Below are positions 1-11,197 of a stretch of DNA of 64,000 nt, one piece after another (the first letter of the stretch is position 1; the number at the start of each line of letters is the position of its first letter). The notes under the pieces are model-generated. The model made no database searches. It was not told where the DNA came from and worked only from the letters and a program-made list of their open reading frames with translations. The position numbers and the translations under genes were made by a program. The stretch is from Istiophorus platypterus. Taxonomy: Eukaryota; Chordata; Actinopteri; Istiophoriformes; Istiophoridae. The stretch spans positions 10,846,714-10,910,713 of the forward strand of contig CM029111.1 of NCBI GenBank assembly GCA_016859345.1, read 5' to 3'.

Positions 1-415
1 ACAACCTCCCCCTTGTCTCCACCAGAATATCAAACACGTCTCATTCTCATTGCTCTTTTCATTCCTCTTCCTTCATTTTCTTTGACTGTTCTGAACCCCG
101 CTACCCCCCAGCCCCGTTTCTACCCTCCCCCGTGGATCTAGCTCTGTCTAATGGAGTCAGTGGTGCATGATGTGAGTGGCCTACATACCACACCCCCCTG
201 TCCAACCACAAAACACCCCCACACCCCTCAACTCAACTCACCCCACCCCGTGCAGATCAAACACACACACGCACACAACCAGGCAAGGACCTTACACCAT
301 TTAACCTTTGGTAATCTCCCACAAATACACACATACATGCACGTACACATAATGTGCTCTATGTGTCTAATGTGCACATGTGTCTGAGAATCACTGCTAC
401 CGGATACTCCCACAT

Positions 416-481
<66 letters not shown>

Positions 482-1743
482 CCTTGATCACACCTTAATT
501 TTAACATTATTCATAGGCTACACTCCGTTATTGCAGGGACTTGCCTATGAAATCTTTATTACAATCAATTATTACTACATGGATCATTTTTTTTCTTGTG
601 TCATTATGTTTAGATCGTTGTGTAAAAAAGTGTTATACAGGAAATACAAGCTTCCTCAATCAGTTTCTCTCTTCCTGTATCGTTTTTTCTGTGTACTTTG
701 AATTGGATGCTTGTCATCTTTGCTTGTGTGACATTATTGAATCCACAATGTCAGACTGATGACTAAAATCACAAGTACTTCGGTTTTTAGTAGAATGTAA
801 AGACACTGTATGTGTTAATGGCTTCAGTGGTCAGAAGGCAAACCTACTTTCCATCTAGGCACTAAATTGTGCACTCCAGTTAACACATATCATTGTGTTG
901 ATCAAACCTTTATTCAAACCTTTTTCTTTGATAATTATAACAACTTTTTTCTTACATTGTTATCTAGATGTTTTTTATGTGTGTATTTGAGTTTGCAAAC
1001 TTGCCTGCCTCAAGAAGTATTTTTGAATAGAACTGATTTGAATTAAAAAAAGATTCTCTAAAGCATCTTTTGTCATTTGCTTTATGATGTATCACATCAT
1101 CTTGTATGCAATTGTTAGTGGTAGAAATCTATTAGTAAAGGCTAATGGGTTTCGTGATTTGTAATGAGCCATCAGCCAACGTTAATCAGTCCCCTGTAAT
1201 TTTAATAAATAACTAATAAATGTTTTTTACAATAATCCATGAAGTCTGCAGTTATAAATGTTAATAAGCTGTTCATAAATGGATTTGGTCCAGAAGCCCT
1301 GCAGCACTTTTCCCAAAGGTGAGTGGTCAGAAAATCCACCGGGTCGGTTATTAATGGATTTGAACCCATCTATAAAGCATTAGTAAATGGTTTATTAGAG
1401 GAATTACTTACAGCTTCTAAACCAATTATAAACAGAATGTGCTACCCAAAATTGTTTTTTCTTTTATAGAATAAAAGAACCACTCATCTGGGGTTCCAAT
1501 AGCAACTGAAACACATTACTCTTTTATCATGTTCCATTGTCAAAACTAATTATTTGATAGCCTGCAATTTTGCGGGCTCACTAATGGACATGTGAGCTCT
1601 CTGAACCCAGAATTAAGTACATATGGATTTATGGTTGATGGTAAGTCTGTGTGTCATGATGAGCTGGCTTCAGTCCCAGAATAAAGTAGATTGCTGATGT
1701 TTTATTTGCCATTCATTAAGTGTGTGTTTGTGTGTTCTTACAG
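1..1743 (+). other. ninj1: ninj1 intron (3' part)
   Basis: No exon is recognisable here. The stretch ends in a pyrimidine-poor but usable acceptor (…ttcttacag) before the ninj1 exon at 1744. It contains a (CA)n microsatellite and AT-rich sequence with several loosely repeated 'taataaatg'-type motifs at about 1140-1430, possibly a decayed dispersed repeat. Upstream ninj1 exons must lie left of the window. Confidence 0.6.
417..479. repeat. (CA)n microsatellite
   Basis: Near-perfect CA dinucleotide run of about 63 bases. The His-Thr reading frames across it are artefacts of the repeat. Confidence 0.95.
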
Positions 1744-1913
1744 TTGGTTTCCTGACTTTGTACACAGCTCAAAGGAACCTGAATGATGAGCAAAAGAAAT
1801 GGAGTCTGAACACCATGGAAAACTTGGCCACAGGCCTGGTTTTTATCGTCATGGTGGTCAACATCTTCATCACAGCTGTTGGAGTCCATCGGCCAAATGA
1901 TCAACTGACCAAG

Positions 1914-1963
<50 letters not shown>

Positions 1964-1982
1964 TCCTCCCTATTTTTGTTAG
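1744..1982 (+). CDS. ninj1: Ninjurin-1, last coding exon (partial gene)
   Basis: Ninjurins are small membrane proteins that oligomerise in the plasma membrane; NINJ1 drives membrane rupture in lytic cell death and was first described as an adhesion molecule. The exon follows an AG acceptor at 1742-1743, and its first two bases complete a split codon. It encodes a short loop (NLNDEQKKWSLNTMEN) and a membrane segment LATGLVFIVMVVNIFITAVG, which closely resembles the last transmembrane helix of NINJ1 as I know it. The loop is somewhat NINJ2-like, so the paralogue call rests partly on position beside card19, susd3 and fgd3. After HRPNDQLTK the frame runs straight into a (CA)n repeat, giving Asn-Thr then alternating His-Thr, then CPPYFC and TAG at 1980-1982. 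No convincing splice donor precedes the repeat. Earlier exons are outside the window. Confidence 0.85.
1915..1960. repeat. (CA)n microsatellite inside ninj1 reading frame
   Basis: About 23 CA units directly downstream of the ninj1 membrane segment, read in frame as His-Thr repeats before the stop codon at 1980-1982. Confidence 0.9.
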
Positions 1983-4965
1983 CCACATAATTTTTTTTTA
2001 TTTTCATCCTCTTTCTCTGTTCCCCTCTCTCTTTCCAAAGTGGTATTTTCTCTCTTGCCTTATTGTGCAGTTTGCTCCCATAGACATCCATGTAGTCAGC
2101 ATATTTTTGGTCCTCTCCTCTCCTCTCCTGACCCTCACAATCCCCCTACCTGACCTACATACACACTGACCTCTCCAGGCTCACGGAGAAATTTCCATCA
2201 GAAAACAGCTCAAACAAAATCCAACCCCCCCTTTTTTTTTTTTTTTTTTTTGGACCAGTAGATAATTGTCCTGCACTGCAGCAGAGAGAAAACCGTGAAC
2301 AAGAGAGAAACAGACAAACTGACAAAAGGGTCTGGTGTGTAAACAGCACAACATTTGTTGCTAGTGGACAAACAGGAAAGTGGAGACAACAGCAGTCAGG
2401 CACATGTGACCTACACTGTCTGTCTCGTTTGCTGCCCGAAAGTGACCCCAAGCACTAGCCTGACACAAATGCATAACCACGGTTACACACACAAACACAA
2501 ACACAAACACACACACACACAAATGCTGACAGCTGAACAGGCTTCAAATTTTAATCGCACTGATGACGTTCGAAACAAGATGTCATGGTGCTTTTCCAAA
2601 CAACATGGGCCAGGATATTTGACGGTCCTACTGAGCACATGCATGCAGAGCAGGGTGTGCCCCATCTGACTCAAAACTCCGACCCACCTCTGCAGCTTTC
2701 ACCTTGCCGACACATTTGTCCTCAACCACAGGCGTCATGCCTAACATTCAATTATAACAATGTTTGGTTGCGCTATGACTCCCTGTGCTTTGAGCAAAGC
2801 TGGGGTGTTTCTGTGGTTCTCTGGACCAACAGCAGCTGGTGAGTCAGAGTCAACATAGCATAGACCCTGACAGAACTGCTTGTTAAAATGGAAGCCTTAA
2901 TTAGACTGTGTTTCAGCTATGTCACTGAAACCCCAATTAGAGCCCAAGCAAATGCTCATTTTGTACACTTCAGCGGCTTAACACAGGAATAAGCATATGT
3001 CTGTTTCACACAATTATCTCCAAAACACCGGAGGAATATTCATATTCTCATCTATGACTTCTTCAACGTGACTGTGACAAAGCACCTTTCCGATGACAAA
3101 CCAACTTCACAATCCTTTCCCTTTCCTCCTCTACAACTATCATTGGTAACCGTGGAAACAGCCAGACAGGCCAGATCGATGGCACGCAGCTCCGCTCTGG
3201 GGCAGATCTGTAGAGTGAGATACAGTGTATACATAATGTATGTCTTTGGCTCCCACACCTCTGGCTCCCTCCAAGTCTTGAAGTTTAGCAAAGTGGCTCA
3301 GTGGGAGGTCAAACAGGCTGCTGATGCTGATGATCAACGAGGAGTTTTAGGTCTTGTTAGGCAGCACTATTAATAGCTCTCTCTCTCTCTCTTTCTCTCT
3401 CTTGCTCGCTCTCTCGGGAATGTGGATGCCAGCATTCAAACTGAACAATCACCCCAGTGACACTTCCAGCCGCCTTTGGCACCTCCCCTTCCCTCCTCTC
3501 TCCTCTCGCTCATCTGTTGCTCTGGCTTTGCAGAGAAGAAAAGCGTTTCTCGGTGCTGCTGATCTTCCAAGAATAAGTCACCTGAGCCCTCCTCCAGAGA
3601 TGTACAATCTTAGATGTGGCCATGTTCCTACTGATTCATTATAATAAGCTTTAAAAGGGCTTCAAGTGAGTCCACCCTGCCCACTAGTCTTTCGTGAGCA
3701 GTCAAAATAAGCACCACTTAATGTAGCATTTAATTGAGTGGAGTGTTCAATTAACTTGACTGTCATCATTAATTAATAAGGGCTGTCTGTTGCTCCCAAT
3801 TGTCGCTGTTATAGCACACCAGATCATTTTCCATCATCTTTGTATGCGGTGTACTGAATGAGGGAGCACTGCCCTCTAGTGCATTCACTGATGTAGTTCA
3901 ATCACTGATATGAATGTTTTATCACTATCTCCATTTCATGTCGACGCATCTGAGCAAATATTTTGGTCTATCAGCAGACTTAAAGGTCCCAGAGACACGG
4001 ATCTAGAAAAGCTAATCACTGTCCTGGTGATGACTGTGAATTTGTTTCTTGAATACAATTCATACAGCATATTTGAAGCTAATTATTTCTATGCATATTT
4101 ATTTGTCTGTCTTTGTCAGTTCTCTGTCATACTACATTAAAAATAAGATGCAAACCCCAGGTGATGTCGAAATGTTTTGTGCTTTATTGGAGCATATGCT
4201 GAACATTGTTGTAGTGCACTTTAGTCAGTAGATTTTAAAAAGTCTCTGTATTACAGTATTAGAAGGCACTGAGAGTAAATGAGCTGGTGAGAATATCTGT
4301 TGTACGTTTAAGAAACTGTACATAGCACTGTCAAATTCAGGTTAATGTGTTAAAGCCCCAGCAAACCAATACGCCAAATTAGACCTCTTCTCAGGACAGT
4401 GTAGGGCATATGGTTGACATCTCCCTCGTCGTGCTGGTATTTTTTTTACTACCTGTCAGAGGTGGGACAGTGTAACCCGTCCCTTATTCTTACTAGCACA
4501 GAGTTAGGTGACATCACATAATTGACAGCAGAGGTCTAATAACCCAGTGTAATTAAAATATCACTGTTGTGAGTTTGCAGTTACTCAGCTATAGTCAGTG
4601 AATATTATTCTTCATTTTAGCTGAAAAAGTGACTGGACTCATTAGCTCTGCACACACAATACATCCAGGTAAAACTCGCACAGACAAGCACTACGGGGGA
4701 ATATTACACTTTTTCTTTTTTAATTTTAAAAAGATGTCAGCTACGGGAATAACTGACAGAATGAGGTGTGTTAATTTCAGTTTTCCGGCGATTATAAAAT
4801 GTGTCAGTTAGTACTTGTTTACTTAAATTAGTACTCACATATGTTCAATATCAGAGAAAAATGTTATAGCTCTGAAACTGTATATGAGTTTGGCACAGCA
4901 AAGTGGCAAATTTCATGGCTTGTTCTTCTCACAGGGCTCATTTCTTAAGCATCGCCACAACCGCC
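1983..4965. other. Convergent ninj1/card19 3' intergenic region
   Basis: No further exons are seen. This should hold the 3' UTRs of ninj1 (+) and card19 (-), which face each other. It contains a poly-T run at about 2231-2251, an imperfect (ACACAA)n tract at about 2487-2521, a CT-rich tract at about 3377-3412, and AT-rich sequence. Reading frames here lack domains and splice-site support. Confidence 0.6.
4183..4188 (-). terminator. card19: Candidate card19 poly(A) signal
   Basis: TTTATT on the plus strand, hence AATAAA on the coding strand, about 780 bases past the card19 stop codon. Another copy lies at 4098-4103. Chosen only by motif and position. Confidence 0.3.
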
Positions 4966-5081
4966 TCATTTTTTCTGCTTTCCAACCTCAGTATAGGTAA
5001 TTAAAACATCTTTAGCACCTTTAGTGAGTCTTGCTGCAGAGCAGTGAAGAAATGGACCAGTACATCTCAGTGTCTCACCTT
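4966..5081 (-). CDS. card19: card19 exon 6 (C-terminus and stop)
   Basis: Acceptor tttccgtccgcag, first two bases complete Glu, then 37 codons and TGA. The tail ETLRCTGPFLHCSAARLTKG follows the membrane segment and is poorly conserved with human. Assignment rests on splice site, phase and position. Confidence 0.7.
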
Positions 5082-8000
5082 CTGCGGACGGAAAGATAGA
5101 ACAGTTAGAAGGGCTTTGTGTGCTTTCTACGCTAATAATTCTTGGTACTCAAAAGTAATTTCAAATTCCCAAGAACAGATTAGTATGGCAACATCTTCAT
5201 CCTTCTGTATGACTCACCTCCGTAATAGTAGAGCATTGCAATACCAACTACAAAACTGAAACAGCTCAGGAAGAACAGTGGTCCTGCCGAAAGGAAAGAG
5301 AAGAGATATCATTCTCATCAGTGGCTATTGGTTAAATAAAACCTAGATACACATATATATTGGATCAGCAGGTGGGCATACTAAATGTGAATAGTGGGTC
5401 CAATGTCTTCTGTATAAATAATATTAAGATAAAAACTGAATAACAAAAGCAAACTGTAAAGTACACTGGTATATGGCAAGAGTAATGAGTCCAAAGCTGC
5501 TCTGTGAAAACAAAGTTGTCTTGTTGTCCACAGACTAAACAAGCCGTCATTTCTTTGTACGATTGGGAATCAGTGTCTCACTACATCACTGATGACCCAT
5601 TTCCCTGCCGACATACCTTTGACCCAATGGATGTGCCCCTGACTGTTCAAAGGAATGCAGGACAGAGGAAGCGGTTTCGGATTTGAGTGTGTGGTGGTGG
5701 TGGGGTTACACGTGAGCTTAACTGACCCACAAAGCCAGAGCCCTGAATGTAATGGGATGATGAATGGTGGAGCGATGCAGAGCGGTGGGGCCCACATTCT
5801 GATTCTAGGGGTTAAAAGGTTCAGCAGACAACCACATTTGCTGAAGAACAAAGCTTAGTTGGGCTTAAGGGGCTTATCTGAGGATCAATGAGGGGTACAG
5901 AGGCACCCTGACACCCTTGCAGTCATGCAGCCAAATTGAACATCTACAAGCGCAGTCAAAAGAAAGATTAAAGGCCTGTTTTGGCCAATTAGCAATAAAT
6001 TTTTGGTTACGCTGCACTACTGTCCACGATTTTACAAGTAAAACACTTTTTCAGAGACTGAATTTGAACTTTCCACCCGGCCTCAAGCTTCAGTTCATAC
6101 CACTATACAATGCCAATTTAGTTTGACTCTATATATAAAGCATCAGTTGTATGGTTTGTTTGTTAGTTATTCAGTTGTCTTTTTTTCTTAGCTTTGTGAA
6201 GTGTGTCGAGACAGCTTTGTGTGATTATGCACATTAAATAAAGTACTGCCTTTTGAAAATGAACATGAAAAGAAAGGTAAACAACAGAATTAATAAACAG
6301 AATAAAGCAACAGAGCAGTTTTAGTCTCCAAGGGCAATGTCTAGATAAGAATGGATTACTGTCTGTTAAGAGTTACTTTGCCAATTTTCACAAAGAAAAT
6401 GAACATACTGTGCATGTCATTGTTAAAGCTTCTGTCAATGAGCACATACACAAACATCCACAATGCCATTATTGTCTTCATCTCATTTAAAGCTTATGTT
6501 ATAATAACTTTTGATGAAGCTCTGAGCAGGGACATTCAGGTATTTATGAGCTCTGTTTTTATGGAATCAAAGCAAATATAAATAAGTCAGGTCTATAGGA
6601 AAACAATCATAGATACTAAGAAAAGATTCAGGTGAATTTTGTTTCTTTATTAACTGCCCACAGCTGGATCTCTTCATGATGACAACCAACATAAAAAAAT
6701 CTATCTTAAATAGTTTTAATTTACATATATTTTTCATTGACAGCAAGACAACTTTGTTTTCACAGTTAATTATCAATTGTATTGTAAAATATACTGAACA
6801 TCGATTATAGTAACTTGGCTAAAATTTGCAAAACAGCCAGTATGGGCCTTTATGTTATTGCAATTTAACTGAAAAATGTAAATAAAGAACAGAAACCCTA
6901 TGTATTGCTGCAAAGTATTCCGCTCTAATCATACATTTGATCAGCTTTACCTCTGTCATTAAGCACAAATCGCTGTGGGTGGACGGCACCATTGTTAGTC
7001 CATTTAGAGTCTGCCATCTCTAGAACAGAAACAGAAAACGGTTAACGGGTAAACACCACACTTTAAATAACAGCCTTTAAAGAGCTGGATCAACAACTTG
7101 AAATACAGTCCAGGCCACACACCAGCTTCTCTCTGGATCTTAACAGGATAAAGCTACACAAGGCCAGACAGGGCGTCCACTTTTATTTAACATTGGGAAG
7201 TTGCGAGTTTGATTTACTTTCTCACTTAAAATTTGTGTGACGGCATAACTTTGAAAACATGAAAGACTAAGTAAGGGGTAGCATGTATAAATAGATGTTT
7301 TCATACAGATGACACAGCTGTTTGAAAGCTGGGATAAGCTTTTCTGTTTGAAACCACTTGATAATGCGTTGGTGTATTTAATTTAATTTATGCACAGGAA
7401 TTTCAGGAAATGATAAACAGACAGTTCCCTGAAAACCACGAGATGATTGGTATGAACAGTGGCACATGACTATTTCAGACGTTTTCATTTTGACACACAT
7501 TTTTGGAACTTTCTGAGTTTTTTTTTTTAACAAGAGATAATGTTTGTCATTACAGTAAGTGTGCTATATGTAAGACCTGCTCTCATTCTCTCTGTCAACT
7601 CAATTTTGTATTCACAATTAACTATTGCAGGGTATTTTTGCAATAAAGTACATCTCAAAAACACATTAAGATGTTAGTGTGTTGGGCCACATCTTTTCAG
7701 TGGAGAGCATTCTCATCTGCTCAGTGCTTTACCTCTTTGTCTGACTCTGGTGGGGAGGCTGGAGTAGACGTCCTCGGCATGAATGTGAAGTCCTCTGTAG
7801 AATTCGTGACATGCGTCCTCACCCTTCCCCTGCAGGTGCTTCAGCAGCTCAGCTAGCCGCACCTCAGTGGGTACGCTCAGGTTCCTGAACTGCAGAGAGA
7901 CATGTGCTAAATTGAATCCCTGAACACACCTGGACAGTATGTTTCTGCTCCGCTTTAAAACGAGCAGATTAAACTGAGGAATTTTTTTCTCTTTGCCATA

Positions 8001-8831
8001 TATAATCTGTAGTGACCCTGTGGGCTTCCTTGTCACTGAGTGTCTGGGGGTAGATCCTGTTCAGCTGCAGCACAAGTCTGTCGACCAGTTCGGTGTCCAT
8101 CCTCAGATCTGAGCACAGGTACTTGGCATCCCTTTGGAGCTGCTCATGGTAACAGTCGGTGTCTAGTCAAGGAAGATAGAAATTACCACACTGAAAAATA
8201 GACAAGCAAAAGACAATGTAGGCCTTATTCCTAATTTCTAAAGCCAAGGCCCAACTCTATACAATTAGAGCATGCTGCAAAGCTCTAAACAAAGGTCTTC
8301 AGATTTATGTCTGGTCTTAAGTAGTTTCTTTGTAAGCTGGTCTTGGCATCAGCCCTGCTCCAAAAATAAGTGACTAAGAGGTTTATTCTCTCATTTAGAA
8401 GGGTGATCACACTAGCTGCAAAATTGTCCATTTGGCCAAGCTTTTTTAGAATAGCTTAATGCTAAGACTGAAATCCAGTCACTATAATGTATGAGTCCCA
8501 TGTCTACGGAGTAATGGTGTGCATAAATAACAGAAAGATGTTATGACAAAAGTCTGGAGGGCCTGCAGTAAGCACTGGTTTGATGAAGCTCAAGTTCATT
8601 GTTGGCTCTAAAGGTGCTGGTTTAATTTGATGGTTATTTTTCTTTTTCTTTTGTTCAAACTTTTAAAAGATATAGTACCCGAGTGGCTTTTAGCAATACC
8701 AAATCCAACGTTTTCCTCTCCACCTACCATCAATGTCCTCCCCGGCTCATTTCCATTCTTTAAAACTAGATCCTCAACAGTGAAGTACCTGAACTGAGAG
8801 CTTCCTGAGCAGAGTTGTTAATATGGGCCAT
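4966..8831 (-). CDS. card19: CARD19 (caspase recruitment domain protein 19), span of coding exons
   Basis: CARD19 (BinCARD) is a small CARD protein reported to bind BCL10 and, in its tail-anchored form, to sit in mitochondria. Coding exons, 5' to 3': 8831-8789, 8162-8017, 7889-7733, 7019-6951, 5283-5218 and 5081-4966 (stop). The phases agree at every junction and give about 198 residues against 183 in the human tail-anchored form. The CARD covers residues 16-115, including LVDRLVLQLNRIYPQTLSDK and ELLKHLQGKGEDACHEFYRG. A membrane segment FFLSCFSFVVGIAMLYYY is at about 142-159, followed by a basic tail ending VGKQKK. The start is the least certain point: ATG at 8831-8829 has a good context (ACAATGG) and gives the right phase, but the frame is open further upstream. 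The gene lies head to tail with susd3 and converges with ninj1, as in human. Confidence 0.88.
5218..5283 (-). CDS. card19: card19 exon 5 (membrane segment)
   Basis: Acceptor ctttcggcag, donor GTGAGT. Encodes GPLFFLSCFSFVVGIAMLYY, matching in place and character the GPMAFLSG… membrane segment of human CARD19. Confidence 0.88.
5284..6950 (-). other. card19: card19 intron 4
   Basis: AT-rich intron. No exon, RNA gene or recognisable repeat seen. Confidence 0.7.
6951..7019 (-). CDS. card19: card19 exon 4 (linker)
   Basis: Acceptor ttctgttctag, donor GTAAAG; encodes EMADSKWTNNGAVHPQRFVL then NDR, linking CARD to membrane segment. Both borders are in phase 1. Confidence 0.82.
7733..7889 (-). CDS. 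card19: card19 exon 3 (second half of CARD)
   Basis: Acceptor gtctctctgcag, donor GTAAAG. Encodes FRNLSVPTEVRLAELLKHLQ and further CARD helices, then IHAEDVYSSLPTRVRQR, closely matching human (FRNPKASLRVRLCDLLSHLQ … YIHAQPLHSRLPSR). Confidence 0.93.
8017..8162 (-). CDS. card19: card19 exon 2 (first half of CARD)
   Basis: Acceptor ccttgactag; encodes TDCYHEQLQRDAKYLCSDLR, then MDTELVDRLVLQLNRIYPQT and LSDKEAHR. The donor is GTCACT after AGG, a weak +3 to +6 match, but it is the border that keeps KEAHR-FRN aligned with human KEAEKFRN. Confidence 0.9.
8163..8788 (-). other. card19: card19 intron 1-2 (between first coding exon and exon 2)
   Basis: No features recognised beyond AT-rich intron sequence. 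Confidence 0.6.
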
Positions 8832-8963
8832 TGTGGCAAAAAGGTTATACACAGAAGTAAACATCCTAGTGTCTTTCAGTTTGTCTTGGTGAGGGTCTAC
8901 AGCCGTTTTTGATGCCTGTGCAGTTTTATGTCTGACATTTGTCGTTACCTGATCACCAAGAGC
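8789..8963 (-). CDS. card19: card19 first coding exon with probable 5' UTR part
   Basis: Acceptor catctccacag at 8964, donor GTACTT at 8788. ATG at 8831-8829 begins MAHINNSAQEALSS and leaves one base, which fits exon 2. The frame is open through the whole exon, so a start in an earlier exon cannot be excluded; another in-frame ATG (MFTSVYN…) lies upstream. Bases 8963-8832 are treated as 5' UTR. Confidence 0.55.
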
Positions 8964-9589
8964 CTGTGGAGATGCAGCAAATAGGCAACTGATCAAAACT
9001 GTGGGGGTAAAAGAAACTGGTGAAGTTGTCTGGTGTCACATTTTATTATCCAGTTCATCTCTGATCTGTTTAGTTTTTCCAATGTGCTTTTTTTTAAAAA
9101 AAAAAAACTTCTCCACACAATACAAGTGGTGGCATCTTTAAACACAGAACAATATCCTGCTGTAAAGGATGGATGTAATTTATAGTTTCAGCAACATTAC
9201 ATCAAACTGCCTCATTCCAATGACAAACTTATGCTCGTTCTTTATGGAAATAGCTGGTTCTTAGACCAGGTTCAATATCTGAATGTGACTGACAGGGGAA
9301 GACATACATAGTCATAATAAGCATAGATATCTTTATTAAAAAAGGGCTGGGGAGCCCTGACGAAAATGGCAGTGCACAAGGTGTTGAATAACAGAATGGA
9401 AACGTTCCCGTCTATCAAACTGCTCCAGCTTTTTTTTTTTATTTTTAGGCTGGATACTTGGACAGAAAATCCAGGCTATTTAAAGAGGTGTTGAGCGGCG
9501 CCCAATCCTTTCTCATATGAAGCCGAAATCGATGAGAAACCGCTATAGCAACCTCTAAACTTGCAGCCGTGGACTGCGCGCAACAAGTG

Positions 9590-9990
9590 GCCCACGCACG
9601 GCGCCGCGCCGCGCCGCGCCGCGGGCCACCCGGCGCGCAGGGATCGCCGCGAAATGAGCCCCCGACAAGCGAAAAACATCTTACCCTCGATTCACAAACC
9701 TGTCATACTGACAAACAAACGTTCGCTTGGGACTCGTTCAACCGACCGACGGCCTCCCCCCCGGACGGAGCCAAAACTTCCTGTTCTCGGCGGTGCGACG
9801 GTCCCTGCTGTCGCCGTTGCATCAGCACGCTCGGCCGGCGCGCCGCCCTCCGCCCTCCGCCCGCCCGCCCGGTGCCACATGACCGTCCCCGGGGCCACAT
9901 GATGATTATCGGGCCGCGGACAGGGACGGTGGGCTGGACCGACAAGCAGATTATCCAGAGCAGCGGCCGTTAAGCTCTCTGTTGTAAACA
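9590..9990 (-). promoter_or_regulatory. card19: card19 CpG-island promoter and non-coding first exon
   Basis: A CpG-dense block with repeated gccgc units at about 9600-9626, in otherwise AT-rich DNA, just upstream of card19. On the minus strand a good donor (GAGG followed by GTAAGA, boundary 9685/9684) could end a non-coding first exon. That exon contains a four-codon upstream frame (Met-Thr-Gly-Leu-stop). The transcription start was not located. Confidence 0.6.
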
Positions 9991-10272
9991 CTGGACCAAA
10001 GAGGTTTTTCATTTATCGTTTTATTTCATTCCCTTCTTCATAGTTCTGCCATAGATATGGCAGAACTTGATCGGTTAAGCCTGGTCCTCACAACAACAAG
10101 GATTAAAAAAAAAAAAAAAAAAAATCTGTTGCCTCTGTCTTTACATTAATACACTCACCATCCCTCTTCGATCCCTAAGTACATCATTACACCGAACAGT
10201 TAAAATCACTGTACTCAAGTTGACTTGTAAATTTGCATCCGTCCCCCAGAAGGAAACTCACACCATTTTTCC

Positions 10273-10278
10273 TTTATT
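10273..10278 (-). terminator. susd3: Candidate susd3 poly(A) signal
   Basis: TTTATT on the plus strand (AATAAA on the coding strand), about 580 bases past the susd3 stop and before the card19 CpG island. Motif-based only. Confidence 0.35.
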
Positions 10279-10509
10279 CCATTGCAATACAGTCTCACTC
10301 ACTGCCGGCAGAAGTCTTTAATTGATTTACATTCCTTGAAAATGATATTTACATTTCCCCCCCCCAGTTCAGAGCTCCCCTCCTCCAGGCAAAGAAGTGG
10401 ACCTTCTCTCTCCCCTGACATGAGATTCTCAGACAACTCCCTCGGCTGCCTTCAGTGTGCTGTGAACTGTGTCCAACATGTACACTATAATTGTTAACCT
10501 CAACCTCAT

Positions 10510-10510
<1 letters not shown>

Positions 10511-10573
<63 letters not shown>
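10511..10573. repeat. (GT)n microsatellite
   Basis: About 31 perfect GT units, probably in the susd3 3' UTR, where the transcript would carry (CA)n. Confidence 0.95.
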
Positions 10574-10576
<3 letters not shown>

Positions 10577-10854
10577 AGGGGGTGGGGGTAGGGGCTGGTG
10601 TCCTGAATGTGCAATGGCTCCCCTTTCCGGACAGAGGGCACTGTGCCATTACAGTTTACAAAAGGCACAGGAGTCTGTCAGATCAGTATGCGAATGGAGC
10701 CTTTATACTGTGTAGAACTACAGACATGACATTTCAAAAGGAGCAGGAATGTTGGGGTGTTACTTCCTGTAGTCCACGTCGATAACGTTGACACTGTTGT
10801 ACATATTAGGTCAAGTTTTTGACTGATGGTCTTCACCTTCCGTATAATGTGTCC

Positions 10855-11197
10855 TCACACTGATATAATCCTAATGGAAAATTCTTTAGGCGGGTTTATG
10901 TTCCACGTGTTAGACTTAGCGTCGGTGGTTGACGGGTTCACCCCTAACAAACTGCTCTGTTGTCGTCCGCACTGCAACACTAAACCAGGCCCCGCTGCAG
11001 AGATCTCCACCAGGCCTGGGCCCGTGGTTGGACAGGGGGACGGGGGAGGTCCAGGGTATTGAGGTGGACCGGAGCCCTCTGCGGATTCTGGGTTTCGTGG
11101 GAGTGGAGACTGGTCGTAGTCGTGCCCGGGTAGAGCGGCGAGCAGAGTAGAGGGGCCGTACATGGAGACAGGACCGTAGACATACTCCTGATGGCAT
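10855..11197 (-). CDS. susd3: susd3 exon 5 (proline-rich cytoplasmic tail)
   Basis: Acceptor gttattcccacag; the first base completes Arg, then 113 codons and TGA. Includes the proline-rich SGPPQYPGPPPSPCPTTGPG. Tail sequence diverges strongly from human, which is usual for this region. Confidence 0.88.

Noticed and set aside
228..701. Reading frames with long Val-Cys or His-Thr runs
   Set aside because: They are translations of the (CA)n microsatellite. No splice sites, domains or conserved context.
2155..2451. 98-codon minus-strand frame with a poly-Lys run
   Set aside because: Built on a poly-T tract in the intergenic region; no recognised domain, and it overlaps expected 3' UTR.
9561..10012. 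Several overlapping frames of 80-134 codons in the card19 CpG island
   Set aside because: GC-rich DNA lacks stop codons by chance. Composition is Arg/Pro/Ala-rich with no domain; better explained as promoter and leader exon.
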